Origin: Geminicoccaceae bacterium
Lineage (GTDB): Bacteria > Pseudomonadota > Alphaproteobacteria > Geminicoccales > Geminicoccaceae
Direction of reading: 5' to 3'
DNA length: 49,149 bases
Assembly: GCA_020446525.1 (NCBI GenBank)
Contig: JAGREO010000146.1
Span: 1-49,149, forward strand
This document shows positions 1 to 7,693 of this stretch, one piece after another. The first letter of the stretch is position 1. Each line of letters starts with the position of its first letter. The notes beneath the pieces were generated by a model. The model was not told the origin of the DNA. It worked only from the letters and a program-made list of their open reading frames with translations, and searched no databases. Both the position numbers and the translations under genes were made by a program.

Positions 1-360
1 CGCCTGCCGATCCGCGTCGAGCTGGACGCGCTGCGCCGCGAGGATCTCGTGCGCATCCTGAAGGAGCCCGAGGCGAGTCTGGTCCGCCAGTACATCGCCC
101 TGCTCGCCACCGAGGACGTCACGCTCGAGATCGACGACGAGGCGATCGACGAGATCGCCGGGCTGGCGCACGACATCAACGGCCGGGTCGAGAACATCGG
201 CGCGCGCCGGCTGCAGACGGTGATGGAAAAACTGGTCGAGGACATCAGCTACACCGCCTCCGACCGTCGCGGCGAGACGCTGCACATCGACCGCGCCTAT
301 GTCGGCCGTCAGGTGGGCGACCTCGTCGAAGGCGCCGACCTCTCCAAGTTCATCCTCTGA
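1..360 (+). CDS. hslU: HslU ATPase subunit, C-terminal part (5' end outside window)
   Basis: C-terminal 119 residues of the AAA+ unfoldase of the HslUV (ClpYQ) protease, which unfolds cytoplasmic proteins and feeds them to the HslV peptidase. The frame is open from base 1 and ends in TGA at 358-360. Visible family features are the helical C-domain segment [19 protein letters not shown], with the sensor-2 style GARRL arginines, and the terminal DLSKFIL. The free C-terminal tail of HslU inserts into HslV, and the tail here looks complete. The gene begins before the window, so hslV, usually adjacent upstream in this class, cannot be seen. Confidence 0.95.
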   Translation, partial: RLPIRVELDALRREDLVRILKEPEASLVRQYIALLATEDVTLEIDDEAIDEIAGLAHDINGRVENIGARRLQTVMEKLVEDISYTASDRRGETLHIDRAYVGRQVGDLVEGADLSKFIL

Positions 361-637
361 CGGTCGGCGAGACCGGCGGCCCGTAAAACGCGGGCAACGC
401 GGGACGGTAGATCGCCCTGTAGGGTGCCAGAGATACGAACGCATCACCTAAGGTTGAGCTGCATCGTATTCCCGTACATCTCCAGTACATAAGCAGCCGG
501 TCAATCCGTCTTTTCGCGCCGCGGGTCCGTCCGGTCGCCGAAGATGGGCGGCGATCCGGCCATCGCGCCGGTTCCGCTGATCCATCGATGCGCGCGGTGA
601 CGCCCGCGCCCGCGACACCACGAGACGGGAGAAAGAG
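361..637. other. Intergenic region between hslU and the acyltransferase gene
   Basis: 277 bases without a convincing gene. Antisense open frames here have no recognisable motifs and overlap the next gene. Part of it (around 425-500) is less GC-rich and contains GTACAT twice (474-479 and 485-490), but no good -35/-10 pair was found. No hairpin followed by a T run was seen after hslU. Confidence 0.5.
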
Positions 638-1714
638 GTGCCGGGGCCACGGGTGTCGTCTTGGCCGATCGCCTGGGGCCGTGCGCGCGACGTCGTGGCG
701 GGCCCCGGGGCGTGGCTCGCTGCGCCGGACCGGGCGGTCACGCCCCGGCTGTTGAGCAATCTGCAGATCCTCCGGGCTTTCGCCGCGCTGAACGTCGTCT
801 TCTACCACGTGATCGTCACGTCGCGTCTCTACGGCCAGCCGGTCGATCATATGGCTTTCCTGCAGGACTGGGGACAGAGCGGCGTCGATCTCTTCTTCGT
901 CATCAGCGGCTTCGTCATGGTCCACGTGCAGGCACGGGCACCCCGCTCACCCGCGGCGTTTCTCGCCGGCAGGATCACGCGGATTGCTCCGGTCTACTGG
1001 GGCCTGACCCTTTTCGTCGTCGCTCTTTATTACCTCTGGCCGGCGGTTTTCCGCGACATGCCGATGTCGTGGGAGAATGTCCTGACCTCGCTGCTCTTCG
1101 TCTCCCGCTGGTTCGGTCATGAAGAGCCGCTGATCTACCTGGGCTGGACCCTCGAATACGAGATGCTCTTCTATGCCGCCTTCGCGCTGGGCATCGCATC
1201 GGGCGACGCGGCGTTGCGCCTGGCGCTGGTGACCCTGATTCTCGCCGGCGCCGTAGCGTCGGGTACGGTCGGCCCGATGGCGTTCGAGTTCGTCTTCGGC
1301 ATGGTCATCGGCCATCTGTCGATCCGGTGGGGTCGTTTTCCGAACGCGACCCTGCTGGCGCTCCTGGGCTCGATCGCGCTTGGTGCCAGCATCTTCGTCG
1401 AGACCGACTGGGATCGCCTTCTGGTCTGGGGGGTGCCGGCAGCACTGATCGTCGCCGCGGCGGCGGGCGCGCGGCAATGCGCGCAGCCGCTGCTGGTCCT
1501 GCTCGGCGACGCGTCCTACAGCATCTATCTCGTGCAGATCCTGACCATCGCCGCCTTCTACCGGGCGTCTCCACACCTGCTGTCCTGGGTCGATTACGAC
1601 CTGCTGGCGCTGTTCTGTCTGGTGTTCACCGGCGCGTTCGGCGTCGTCGTACATCTTTGCATCGAGCGGCCGATCACCGCCCTCGTGCGTACGCGAACGA
1701 TCTTCGCCTCGTAG
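638..1714 (+). CDS. Acyltransferase 3 family membrane protein (OafA/YrhL-like)
   Basis: 358 residues from a GTG start at 638, with GGGAG at 627-631. The first ~38 residues are not typical; family similarity begins around LLSNLQILRAFAALNVVFYH, so a later TTG near 751 is an alternative start. Visible features are the R-A-F-A-A-x-N-V-V-x-x-H motif of the first membrane helix, with the catalytic-type His, the GVDLFFVISGFVM segment, and about ten hydrophobic helices. Members O-acylate sugars of LPS, exopolysaccharide or other acceptors at the inner membrane. The type III polyketide synthase lies 142 bp downstream on the same strand, so an acylated polyketide or glycolipid is possible but only inferred. 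Confidence 0.85.
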   Translation: MPGPRVSSWPIAWGRARDVVAGPGAWLAAPDRAVTPRLLSNLQILRAFAALNVVFYHVIVTSRLYGQPVDHMAFLQDWGQSGVDLFFVISGFVMVHVQARAPRSPAAFLAGRITRIAPVYWGLTLFVVALYYLWPAVFRDMPMSWENVLTSLLFVSRWFGHEEPLIYLGWTLEYEMLFYAAFALGIASGDAALRLALVTLILAGAVASGTVGPMAFEFVFGMVIGHLSIRWGRFPNATLLALLGSIALGASIFVETDWDRLLVWGVPAALIVAAAAGARQCAQPLLVLLGDASYSIYLVQILTIAAFYRASPHLLSWVDYDLLALFCLVFTGAFGVVVHLCIERPITALVRTRTIFAS

Positions 1715-1856
1715 CATCCGGCTTCGTCGCCGCGACCTTTTGCACCAACCGGCAGGCATCACCATTGCCGCCGGACCCTTTCGGTCGATCTGACACGAGA
1801 CACCGGCGCACGATCGAGGGTCGGTCGTCTGTGGCGGAGCAACAAGAGGACGGGAC

Positions 1857-2969
1857 GTGGCGGCATATCTCAACGGGCTCGCCTGTGCGGTGCCGCGGCA
1901 CGAACTGCCGCAAAGGCTCGTCCAGCACGAGGCGCGGGCGATCTTCGCCACGGGCTATCCGCAGATCGACAAGCTCATGACGACCTTCGCCACCGCCGGC
2001 ATCGAGCGGCGCTACTCGGTCGTTCCGCTCACATGGTTCGCCGGGCCCAAGAGCTGGCGCGAGCGCAATGATCTCTATCTTGAGACGGCGACGGCCCTCT
2101 TCGTCGAGGTGGCGAGAGCGGCGCTCGACGATGCGGGCTGGCGGGCCGATCAGGTCGATTGCGTCGTCGGCGTCTCGTCGACGGGTGTCGCCACCCCGAC
2201 CCTGGATGCCCGTGCTTCGAGTGCGCTCGGCCTGCGCCCGGACGTGCGGCGCGTCCCGCTCTTCGGGCTCGGATGTGCGGGCGGTGTCACGGGCCTCTCG
2301 GTCGCACAGGGGCTGGCCGCGGCACGGCCGGGATCGAAGGTGCTGCTCGTGGTGGTGGAGACGTGCAGCCTCTCGTTCCGCGCCGATCGCCTGCAGAAAG
2401 CCGACATCATCGCCGCCGTGCTGTTCGGCGACGGTGCGGCGGCGGCCTGCGTCTCGACCATCGCTCCGACGGACGGGCTTGCCCTGGTGACGCTGGGCGA
2501 AGGGATCGAGCACACTTGGCCCGACACGCTCTCCATCATGGGTTGGGACGTCGACGATGCGGGGTTGGGGGTGGTGTTCGACCGGTCGATTCCCGATTTC
2601 ACCCTGCGCCGGTTCGCCGATGCCGTGGACGCGGCCTTGCGGGCGTCCGGTGACGAGCGTGCCGCGATCGACCGCTTCGTCTGTCATCCGGGCGGGCTCA
2701 AGGTGATCGAGGCGATCGAACGCGCGCTCGATCTCGGCCCGGGCCGGCTCGATGCCGAGCGGCAGGTGCTCCGCCGGTTCGGCAACATGTCCGCGCCGAC
2801 CGCACTCTTCGTTCTCGAGACCGTGCTGGAGCAACGAACCGCCGGACGCATGCTGCTCTGCGCACTCGGTCCGGGCTTCACCGCCTCCTTCGTGCCGCTG
2901 ATGGTCGAAGCACCAATCGCGTCGCCGGAACGGGCCCGCGAGCCGGCCGTGGTCGACGAACCTACGTGA
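1857..2969 (+). CDS. Type III polyketide synthase (chalcone/stilbene synthase-like)
   Basis: 370 residues from GTG 1857, preceded by GAGGACGG about 7 bases upstream. Homodimeric thiolase-fold enzyme that extends an acyl-CoA starter with malonyl-CoA on the active-site cysteine and cyclises the chain, usually to alkylpyrones or alkylresorcinols in bacteria. The triad is visible: Cys140 in LFGLGCAGG, His277 in FVCHPGG and Asn310 in RRFGNMSAPT. GDGAAAACV (about 191-199) is the conserved lower-domain loop. The next gene, a putative O-methyltransferase, starts on the stop codon (TGATG), so the two are translationally coupled. This is the arrangement of Bacillus BpsA-BpsB, which makes alkylpyrone methyl ethers. 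Starter specificity cannot be read from sequence. Confidence 0.93.
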   Translation: MAAYLNGLACAVPRHELPQRLVQHEARAIFATGYPQIDKLMTTFATAGIERRYSVVPLTWFAGPKSWRERNDLYLETATALFVEVARAALDDAGWRADQVDCVVGVSSTGVATPTLDARASSALGLRPDVRRVPLFGLGCAGGVTGLSVAQGLAAARPGSKVLLVVVETCSLSFRADRLQKADIIAAVLFGDGAAAACVSTIAPTDGLALVTLGEGIEHTWPDTLSIMGWDVDDAGLGVVFDRSIPDFTLRRFADAVDAALRASGDERAAIDRFVCHPGGLKVIEAIERALDLGPGRLDAERQVLRRFGNMSAPTALFVLETVLEQRTAGRMLLCALGPGFTASFVPLMVEAPIASPERAREPAVVDEPT

Positions 2970-3502
2970 TGAGCGGGAGCGGTGTGGCGAGCGGCCTGCT
3001 GCTCGGCTTCGTCATCGTCCAGCGTCTGGCCGAGCTGGCGCTAGCACGACACAATACGGTGCGCCTTCGCGCCCGGGGTGCGCGCGAGGTCGGCTCGACG
3101 CACTATCCGGCGATCGTCGCCCTGCACGTCGCATGGCTCGGCGGGCTCGTCCTGTTCGGCTACGGGCGGACCGTCCAGCCCTTCTGGCTCGGCGTCTTCG
3201 TGGTGCTCCAGGCGTTGCGGGCCTGGATCCTCGTCTCACTCGGCCCCCGCTGGACCACGCGGATCCTCGTGCTGGACGAGCCTCTGGTGGCGCGCGGCCC
3301 CTATCGCTTCATGCGCCATCCCAATTACGCCCTGGTGGCGGCCGAACTCGCCGTGCTGCCGCTGGCCCTCGGTCTGCCGTGGTTCGCGCTGGTGTTCACC
3401 CTCTTGAACCTGCCGCTGATGGCGATCCGTATCCGCGCCGAGGACCGCGCGCTGGCCCGTGCGGGGACGACCGGCTTCAGTGGATCAGCGACCCGCCATT
3501 GA
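2969..3502 (+). CDS. Isoprenylcysteine carboxyl methyltransferase (ICMT) family membrane protein
   Basis: 177 residues from ATG 2969 (a GTG at 2966 also fits). The C-terminal half carries the ICMT/PEMT signature GPYRFMRHPNYALVAAEL followed by a hydrophobic hairpin and a basic/acidic tail (IRAEDRAL), the SAM-binding region of this small membrane methyltransferase family. Four to five membrane segments are visible. Immediate coupling to a type III PKS matches the BpsB/YpbQ partner that O-methylates alkylpyrones, and that role is inferred from context. The last 26 bases overlap the 3' end of the convergent SDR gene. Confidence 0.88.
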   Translation: MSGSGVASGLLLGFVIVQRLAELALARHNTVRLRARGAREVGSTHYPAIVALHVAWLGGLVLFGYGRTVQPFWLGVFVVLQALRAWILVSLGPRWTTRILVLDEPLVARGPYRFMRHPNYALVAAELAVLPLALGLPWFALVFTLLNLPLMAIRIRAEDRALARAGTTGFSGSATRH

Positions 3503-4229
3503 CGTCGACTTCGGAGCCGGTGACATAGGCCGAGAGGTCGCTCGCGAGAAAGAGACAGCAGCCGGCGACGTCCGAGGCGGCACCGGCACGGCCCAGCGGA
3601 ATGCCGGCCACGATGGCACGGCGCTGCTCGTCGCTCATGCCGGCGGTGATGTCGGTATCGATCAGACCCGGACAGACCGCGTTGACGCGAATCCCGTCCG
3701 GCGCCAGCTCGCGCGCCATCGCCTTGGTCAGACCGAGCACGCCGGCCTTGGCGGCGGAATAATGCGGCCCGCCGAAGATGCCGCCGCCGCGCTGGGCCGA
3801 TACCGACGAGATGTTGACGATCGAGCCCGAGCGCCGTGCGCGCATGTGCGGGATGACCGCCTGGCTCATCTGCAGCGTGCCGCGCAGATTGACGTCCGTC
3901 ACCGCGTCGTAGTGCTCCGTGCCGATCTCCATGATCTTGAGCGGCTGGCTGATGCCGGCATTGTTGACCAGCACGTCGACCGGTCCCAACCGCTCGCACA
4001 CCCCGTCGATCGCGCGCCGGCAGGCGCCGGCGTCACGCACGTCGCAGGCCATGCCGAAATGGGCCGGCCCGATATCACGTGCGGCGGCCACGGCCGCGGC
4101 CTCGTCGAGATCGAGAAGCGCCACGCGCGCACCATGCTCGGCGAAGAGCCGTGCGGTGGCCTTGCCCAGACCGCGCGGCGACGCCGCACCGGTGACGACG
4201 GCGATCCGACCCTCGAGCAGTCCCCTCAC
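3477..4229 (-). CDS. SDR family NAD(P)-dependent oxidoreductase
   Basis: 250 residues, classical short-chain dehydrogenase. Start is GTG at 4229, overlapping the stop of the upstream transketolase gene by four bases (GTGA). The Rossmann motif TGAASPRGLG is at 13-22 and NNAG at 89-92. Catalytic Ser is at 141/142 in NISSVS, Tyr157 and Lys161 are in YSAAK, and PG at the cofactor loop is in VCPGLIDTDI. Aspartate at the end of beta-2 (LLDLDE) favours NAD(H). It is the last gene of an operon with agmatine deiminase and a split transketolase. A sugar or polyol oxidoreductase acting with the transketolase is plausible, but the substrate is unknown. Confidence 0.93.
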   Translation of the reverse strand: MRGLLEGRIAVVTGAASPRGLGKATARLFAEHGARVALLDLDEAAAVAAARDIGPAHFGMACDVRDAGACRRAIDGVCERLGPVDVLVNNAGISQPLKIMEIGTEHYDAVTDVNLRGTLQMSQAVIPHMRARRSGSIVNISSVSAQRGGGIFGGPHYSAAKAGVLGLTKAMARELAPDGIRVNAVCPGLIDTDITAGMSDEQRRAIVAGIPLGRAGAASDVAGCCLFLASDLSAYVTGSEVDVNGGSLIH

Positions 4230-5206
4230 GCCAGCCACGCCCGGATCCGGGCGACCACCGCCCGAAGCGAGATGCCGTAGCGGTCGTGCAGGGTCGGCAG
4301 GGCGCCGGCGTCGAGAAAGGCATCCGGCAGAGCGATCTGACGAAAGACCGGCGTCACCCCGGCGCGCAGCAGCACGGCGGCGACCGCCTCGCCGAAGCCG
4401 CCGGTGATGCCGTGATTTTCCGCGGTGACCACGAGACGGCCGCCTGCCGAGCAGGCCTCGACGATGGCCGCGGTATCGAGCGGCTTCACCGTCGGCACGT
4501 GGAGCACGGCGGCGCCGATCCGATCGGCCGCGAGCCGGTCGGCGGCATCGAGCGCGCGCATGGTCATGAAACCGGTCGAGACGATCAGCACGTCGGCGCC
4601 CTGGCGCAGCATCTTCGCCTTGCCGAGCTCGAAGCGGTAGTCGTCGCCCAGCACCCGCGGCACCTGTCCGCGCAGAAGGCGCATATAGACCGGACCCGGA
4701 TGATCGGCGATCGCGCGTGTCGCCTGGCCGATCTCGACCGCGTCGCAGGGATCGACGATGGTCAGACCCGGCACCGCGCGGAAGATCGCCAGATCGTCGG
4801 TCGCCTGATGGCTCGGACCGTATCCGCTGGTGAGGCCCGGCAGAGCGCAGACGATCTTCACGTCGAGTTTCTCCTCGGCGATCGCCAGACAGACGAAGTC
4901 GTAGGCACGCCGCGCCGCGAACACCGCATAGGTCGTGGCGAACGGCTGAAAGCCCTCGCGCGCCAGCCCCGCCGCCGCGGCGAGCAGTGCCTGCTCGGCC
5001 ATGCCCATCTGGTAGAAGCGATCGGGATGGGCCCGGGCGAAGACGTCGAGATCGGTGTATTTGGCCAGATCGGCGCTCAGGCCGACGATTGCCGGACGCT
5101 CGCAGGCGAGATCGGCGAGTGCGTGGCCGAAGGGTGCGGCGATGGTCGGCCGGCCCTCGGCATCGAGCGAGGCGATCATCGCCGAAGTGGTGCGGCGCGC
5201 GCTCAC
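4226..5206 (-). CDS. Transketolase, C-terminal subunit
   Basis: 326 residues starting at GTG 5206, which overlaps the N-subunit stop (GTGA). It carries the pyrimidine-binding and C-terminal domains of a two-subunit transketolase. MGMAEQALLAAAAGLA holds the TPP-activating glutamate, followed by FATTYAVFAARRAYD and the GYGPSHQATDDLAIFR loop. The C-terminal domain contains the ENHGITGGFGEAV element. With the N subunit it should form a TPP-dependent two-carbon transferase of alpha2beta2 type. Split transketolases occur in dedicated sugar pathways (for example apulose-phosphate or sulfosugar transketolases), so a role outside the housekeeping pentose phosphate pathway is likely. Confidence 0.92.
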   Translation of the reverse strand: MSARRTTSAMIASLDAEGRPTIAAPFGHALADLACERPAIVGLSADLAKYTDLDVFARAHPDRFYQMGMAEQALLAAAAGLAREGFQPFATTYAVFAARRAYDFVCLAIAEEKLDVKIVCALPGLTSGYGPSHQATDDLAIFRAVPGLTIVDPCDAVEIGQATRAIADHPGPVYMRLLRGQVPRVLGDDYRFELGKAKMLRQGADVLIVSTGFMTMRALDAADRLAADRIGAAVLHVPTVKPLDTAAIVEACSAGGRLVVTAENHGITGGFGEAVAAVLLRAGVTPVFRQIALPDAFLDAGALPTLHDRYGISLRAVVARIRAWLA

Positions 5207-6051
5207 GACGGCATCGCCGCATCGAGCAAATCGAGCGCCTGTCCCCATTCGTCCGGCTCCACGCGAATGAAATGGGTCCGCTCGCGCGCTTCAAGAAAGG
5301 GTACGCCCTTGCACATCCGGGTGTCGCAGACGATGACCCTGGGCCGCGGCTCCGTAACCGCGCGCGCCTCGTCGAATGCATCGACCAGAGCGTCCAGATC
5401 GTTGCCGTCGACCCGTTGCACGTGCCAGCCGAAAGCCGCCCATTTGGCGTCGACGGGCTCGGCAGAGAGAGTAGCCGTCGACGGACCGTCCGCCTGCTGG
5501 TCGTTGAAGTCGACGAGGGCGATCAGATTGTCCAGACGGTGGTGCGCGGCCGCCATCGCCGCTTCCCATGTCGAACCCTCGCCCAGCTCGCCGTCCGACA
5601 TGAGGTTATAGACCAGCGACGGCGAGTTCTTGCGCTTGAGACCCAGACCCATGCCGACGGCGATGCCGAGGCCGTGGCCGAGCGAACCGCCGCTGATTTC
5701 CATGCCGGGCGTGCAGGAGGCCATGCCGGACATCGGCAACCGGCTGTCGTCGACGCCGTAGGTTGCGATCTCCTCCTCGGCCAGCACGCCGGCCTCGATC
5801 AGCGCGGCGTAGAGCGCGATGGCGTAATGCCCGATCGACAGCAGGAAGCGGTCACGTTCCTCCCAGTCCGGTTCGGTCGGCCGATAGCGCAGCGCGTGAA
5901 ACCAAGTGACGGCCAGCAGGTCGGCGACACCGAGTGCCTGGCCGATATAGCCCTGCCCCTGCACCTGTCCCATGCGCAGGGCGTGCCGCCTGATCCGCCA
6001 GGCGCGCAACGGCAGACCGACGTTCGAGCCCGCGTGCGGTGTCCCGCTCAC
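5203..6051 (-). CDS. Transketolase, N-terminal (TPP-binding) subunit
   Basis: 282 residues from GTG 6051, overlapping the agmatine deiminase stop by four bases. It is the thiamine-diphosphate domain of a split transketolase. Visible are the active-site histidine region SIGHYAIALYAAL, GGSLGHGLGIAVGMGLG, and the TPP/Mg motif SDGELGEGSTWEA ending at VDFN. A full-length transketolase is about 660 residues; this gene and its partner together give about 608, normal for split forms. An in-frame ATG exists upstream (6081) inside the preceding gene, but the family N-terminus and the NTGA overlap pattern favour the GTG. Confidence 0.92.
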   Translation of the reverse strand: MSGTPHAGSNVGLPLRAWRIRRHALRMGQVQGQGYIGQALGVADLLAVTWFHALRYRPTEPDWEERDRFLLSIGHYAIALYAALIEAGVLAEEEIATYGVDDSRLPMSGMASCTPGMEISGGSLGHGLGIAVGMGLGLKRKNSPSLVYNLMSDGELGEGSTWEAAMAAAHHRLDNLIALVDFNDQQADGPSTATLSAEPVDAKWAAFGWHVQRVDGNDLDALVDAFDEARAVTEPRPRVIVCDTRMCKGVPFLEARERTHFIRVEPDEWGQALDLLDAAMPS

Positions 6052-7079
6052 GGCACCGCCGGCTGCTGCTGGGTGATGCAATGAATACCGCCGCCGCCCT
6101 GCAGGATGACGTCGGCGTCGATCTGGATCACCTGCCGGTCGGGGAAGGCGGCCTGCACCAGCTTTTGTGCCGTCACGTCGGCCGAATCGTCGAAAGCCGG
6201 CATGATGACGGCGTCGTTGGCGACGTAGAAATTGACGTAGCTGCGGGTAGCGCGTCGTCCGTCCTCGCGCCGGGCCATGGCGGGCGACGGCAGTGCGATC
6301 ACCTCGAGCTTGCGGCCTGCGGCGCCCTCGGCCTGCCGCAGGGCGGCCAGATTGGCCTCGAGGCCGGCCCGGTCGTCGGCCGCGGCTCCGGCCGGATCGA
6401 GGGCGAGCACCTTACCCGGTGCGGCGAAGCAGGCGAGATTGTCGACATGGCCCGCGGTCTCGTCGTCGATCAGCCCGTGCTCCAGCCAGATCGTGCGGGA
6501 GACGCCCAGGGTCCGCTGAAGCTCGGCTTCGACGTCGGTCTTCTCCAGGCTCGGATTGCGTCCAGGATCGAGGATCGAGGCGGTGCAGACGAGCGCGGTG
6601 CCCTCGCCGTCGACATGGATGGCGCCGCCCTCGGTGCAGAGCGTGGACGCGATGATCTCTGCGCCGACATGCTCGGCCACCCGCCGCGCCATGCGGGCGT
6701 CGCGCGCATGGTCGGGATGGGCGCCGCCCCAGCCGTTGAACCGCCAGTCCACCGCGGCGAGCTTGCCCTCCCGGGTGATCACGAAGGTGGGCGCGGTGTC
6801 GCGGGTCCAACTGTCGTCGTGGTCGAGCGGCAGGATCGACATGCCCTGACCGAGCGTGAGCGAGGCATCGGCGGTGAGATCGGAGCGCGCGATCATGGTG
6901 ACCGGCTCAAAGGCGGCGATCGCGCGTGCCACCTCGGCATAAGCCTGACGCGCGGCCTGCAGATGCGGCCCCCAGAGACTCTCGCGGCAGGGCCAGGCCA
7001 TCCAGCAGCGCGTATGTGGCGCCCACTCGGCCGGCATGAGCGGGCCCGTCCTCGCGGCCCCGTCGTCGACGTCGCCCAA
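6048..7079 (-). CDS. aguA: Agmatine deiminase family protein
   Basis: 343 residues. The start is TTG at 7079 because GGAGGT lies six bases upstream; the ATG at 7037 (MPAEWAPH) is the alternative. The fold is the guanidine-modifying pentein family. Conserved landmarks are MPAEWAPH, DHDDSWTRDTAP (WTRD at 91-94), HVDNLACF, and the nucleophile Cys334 in GGGIHCITQQ at the C-terminus. Agmatine deiminase converts agmatine to N-carbamoylputrescine and ammonia in the cytoplasm. No N-carbamoylputrescine amidase (aguB) lies nearby, and the co-operonic genes are transketolase subunits and an SDR, which is unusual. A related guanidino compound could be the real substrate. Confidence 0.9.
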   Translation of the reverse strand: MGDVDDGAARTGPLMPAEWAPHTRCWMAWPCRESLWGPHLQAARQAYAEVARAIAAFEPVTMIARSDLTADASLTLGQGMSILPLDHDDSWTRDTAPTFVITREGKLAAVDWRFNGWGGAHPDHARDARMARRVAEHVGAEIIASTLCTEGGAIHVDGEGTALVCTASILDPGRNPSLEKTDVEAELQRTLGVSRTIWLEHGLIDDETAGHVDNLACFAAPGKVLALDPAGAAADDRAGLEANLAALRQAEGAAGRKLEVIALPSPAMARREDGRRATRSYVNFYVANDAVIMPAFDDSADVTAQKLVQAAFPDRQVIQIDADVILQGGGGIHCITQQQPAVP

Positions 7080-7222
7080 ACCCGCACCTCCCGCTTTGCC
7101 GCCTCACCTGCCTTCACAGTCTGCGCGAATTGCCGGCGGTGTACAACAATTCTGCCGTGGGCTTCACCTCGTTCGGGTCGGGCTCTATGTAGGCATCTCG
7201 ACGAAGACCAGGAGGAAGCCCG

Positions 7223-7693
7223 ATGACGAGTGCCGTGGAACGACGCCTGGAGAATGCCGGCATGACGCTGCCCGAAGCCGCGGCCGCTGCCGGCAACTAC
7301 GTGCCCTTCACCAAGAGCGGCACGACCCTCTACGTGTCCGGTCAGGTTCCCTTCGAGGCCGGCCGCATCGCGGTCTCCGGCCGGCTCGGCGACGGCGTCT
7401 CACTCGAGGACGGGCAGGAGGCGGCACGCATCTGCGCCTTGAACATCCTGGCCCAGGCCAGGGCCGCGCTCGACGGCGACCTCGATCGGGTCGTGCGGTG
7501 CCTCAAGCTCGGCGGCTTCGTCGCGGCGACGGCCGAATTCACCGATCATCCCAAGGTGATCAACGGCGCTTCGGACCTGATGGTCACCGCCTTCGAGGAC
7601 GCCGGTCGCCACGCTCGCTTCGCGGTCGGCGTGGCCTCCCTGCCGCTCGGCGCCGCGGTCGAGGTCGACGCCATCTTCGAGATCCGGTCCTGA
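7223..7693 (+). CDS. RidA family protein (YjgF/YER057c/UK114)
   Basis: 156 residues from ATG 7223 with a strong AGGAGG nine bases upstream. A small trimeric cytoplasmic protein; characterised RidA members hydrolyse reactive enamine/imine intermediates from PLP enzymes. The family pattern is visible in GTTLYVSGQVPF, the CALNILAQARAAL helix and the C-terminal LPLGAAVEVDAIFEI. The usual catalytic arginine of the RidA core (in a C-R-V-type strand) is not obvious: the position reads ASLPLGA, so this may be a non-canonical subgroup. It is divergent from agmatine deiminase and coupled to the FemAB-like gene by a four-base overlap. Confidence 0.9.
   Translation: MTSAVERRLENAGMTLPEAAAAAGNYVPFTKSGTTLYVSGQVPFEAGRIAVSGRLGDGVSLEDGQEAARICALNILAQARAALDGDLDRVVRCLKLGGFVAATAEFTDHPKVINGASDLMVTAFEDAGRHARFAVGVASLPLGAAVEVDAIFEIRS

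Noticed and set aside
3477-5381. A 634-residue continuous frame that joins the SDR to upstream sequence
   Set aside because: Only the last 250 residues match SDRs. The rest is an out-of-frame reading of the transketolase C gene, so no fusion is claimed.
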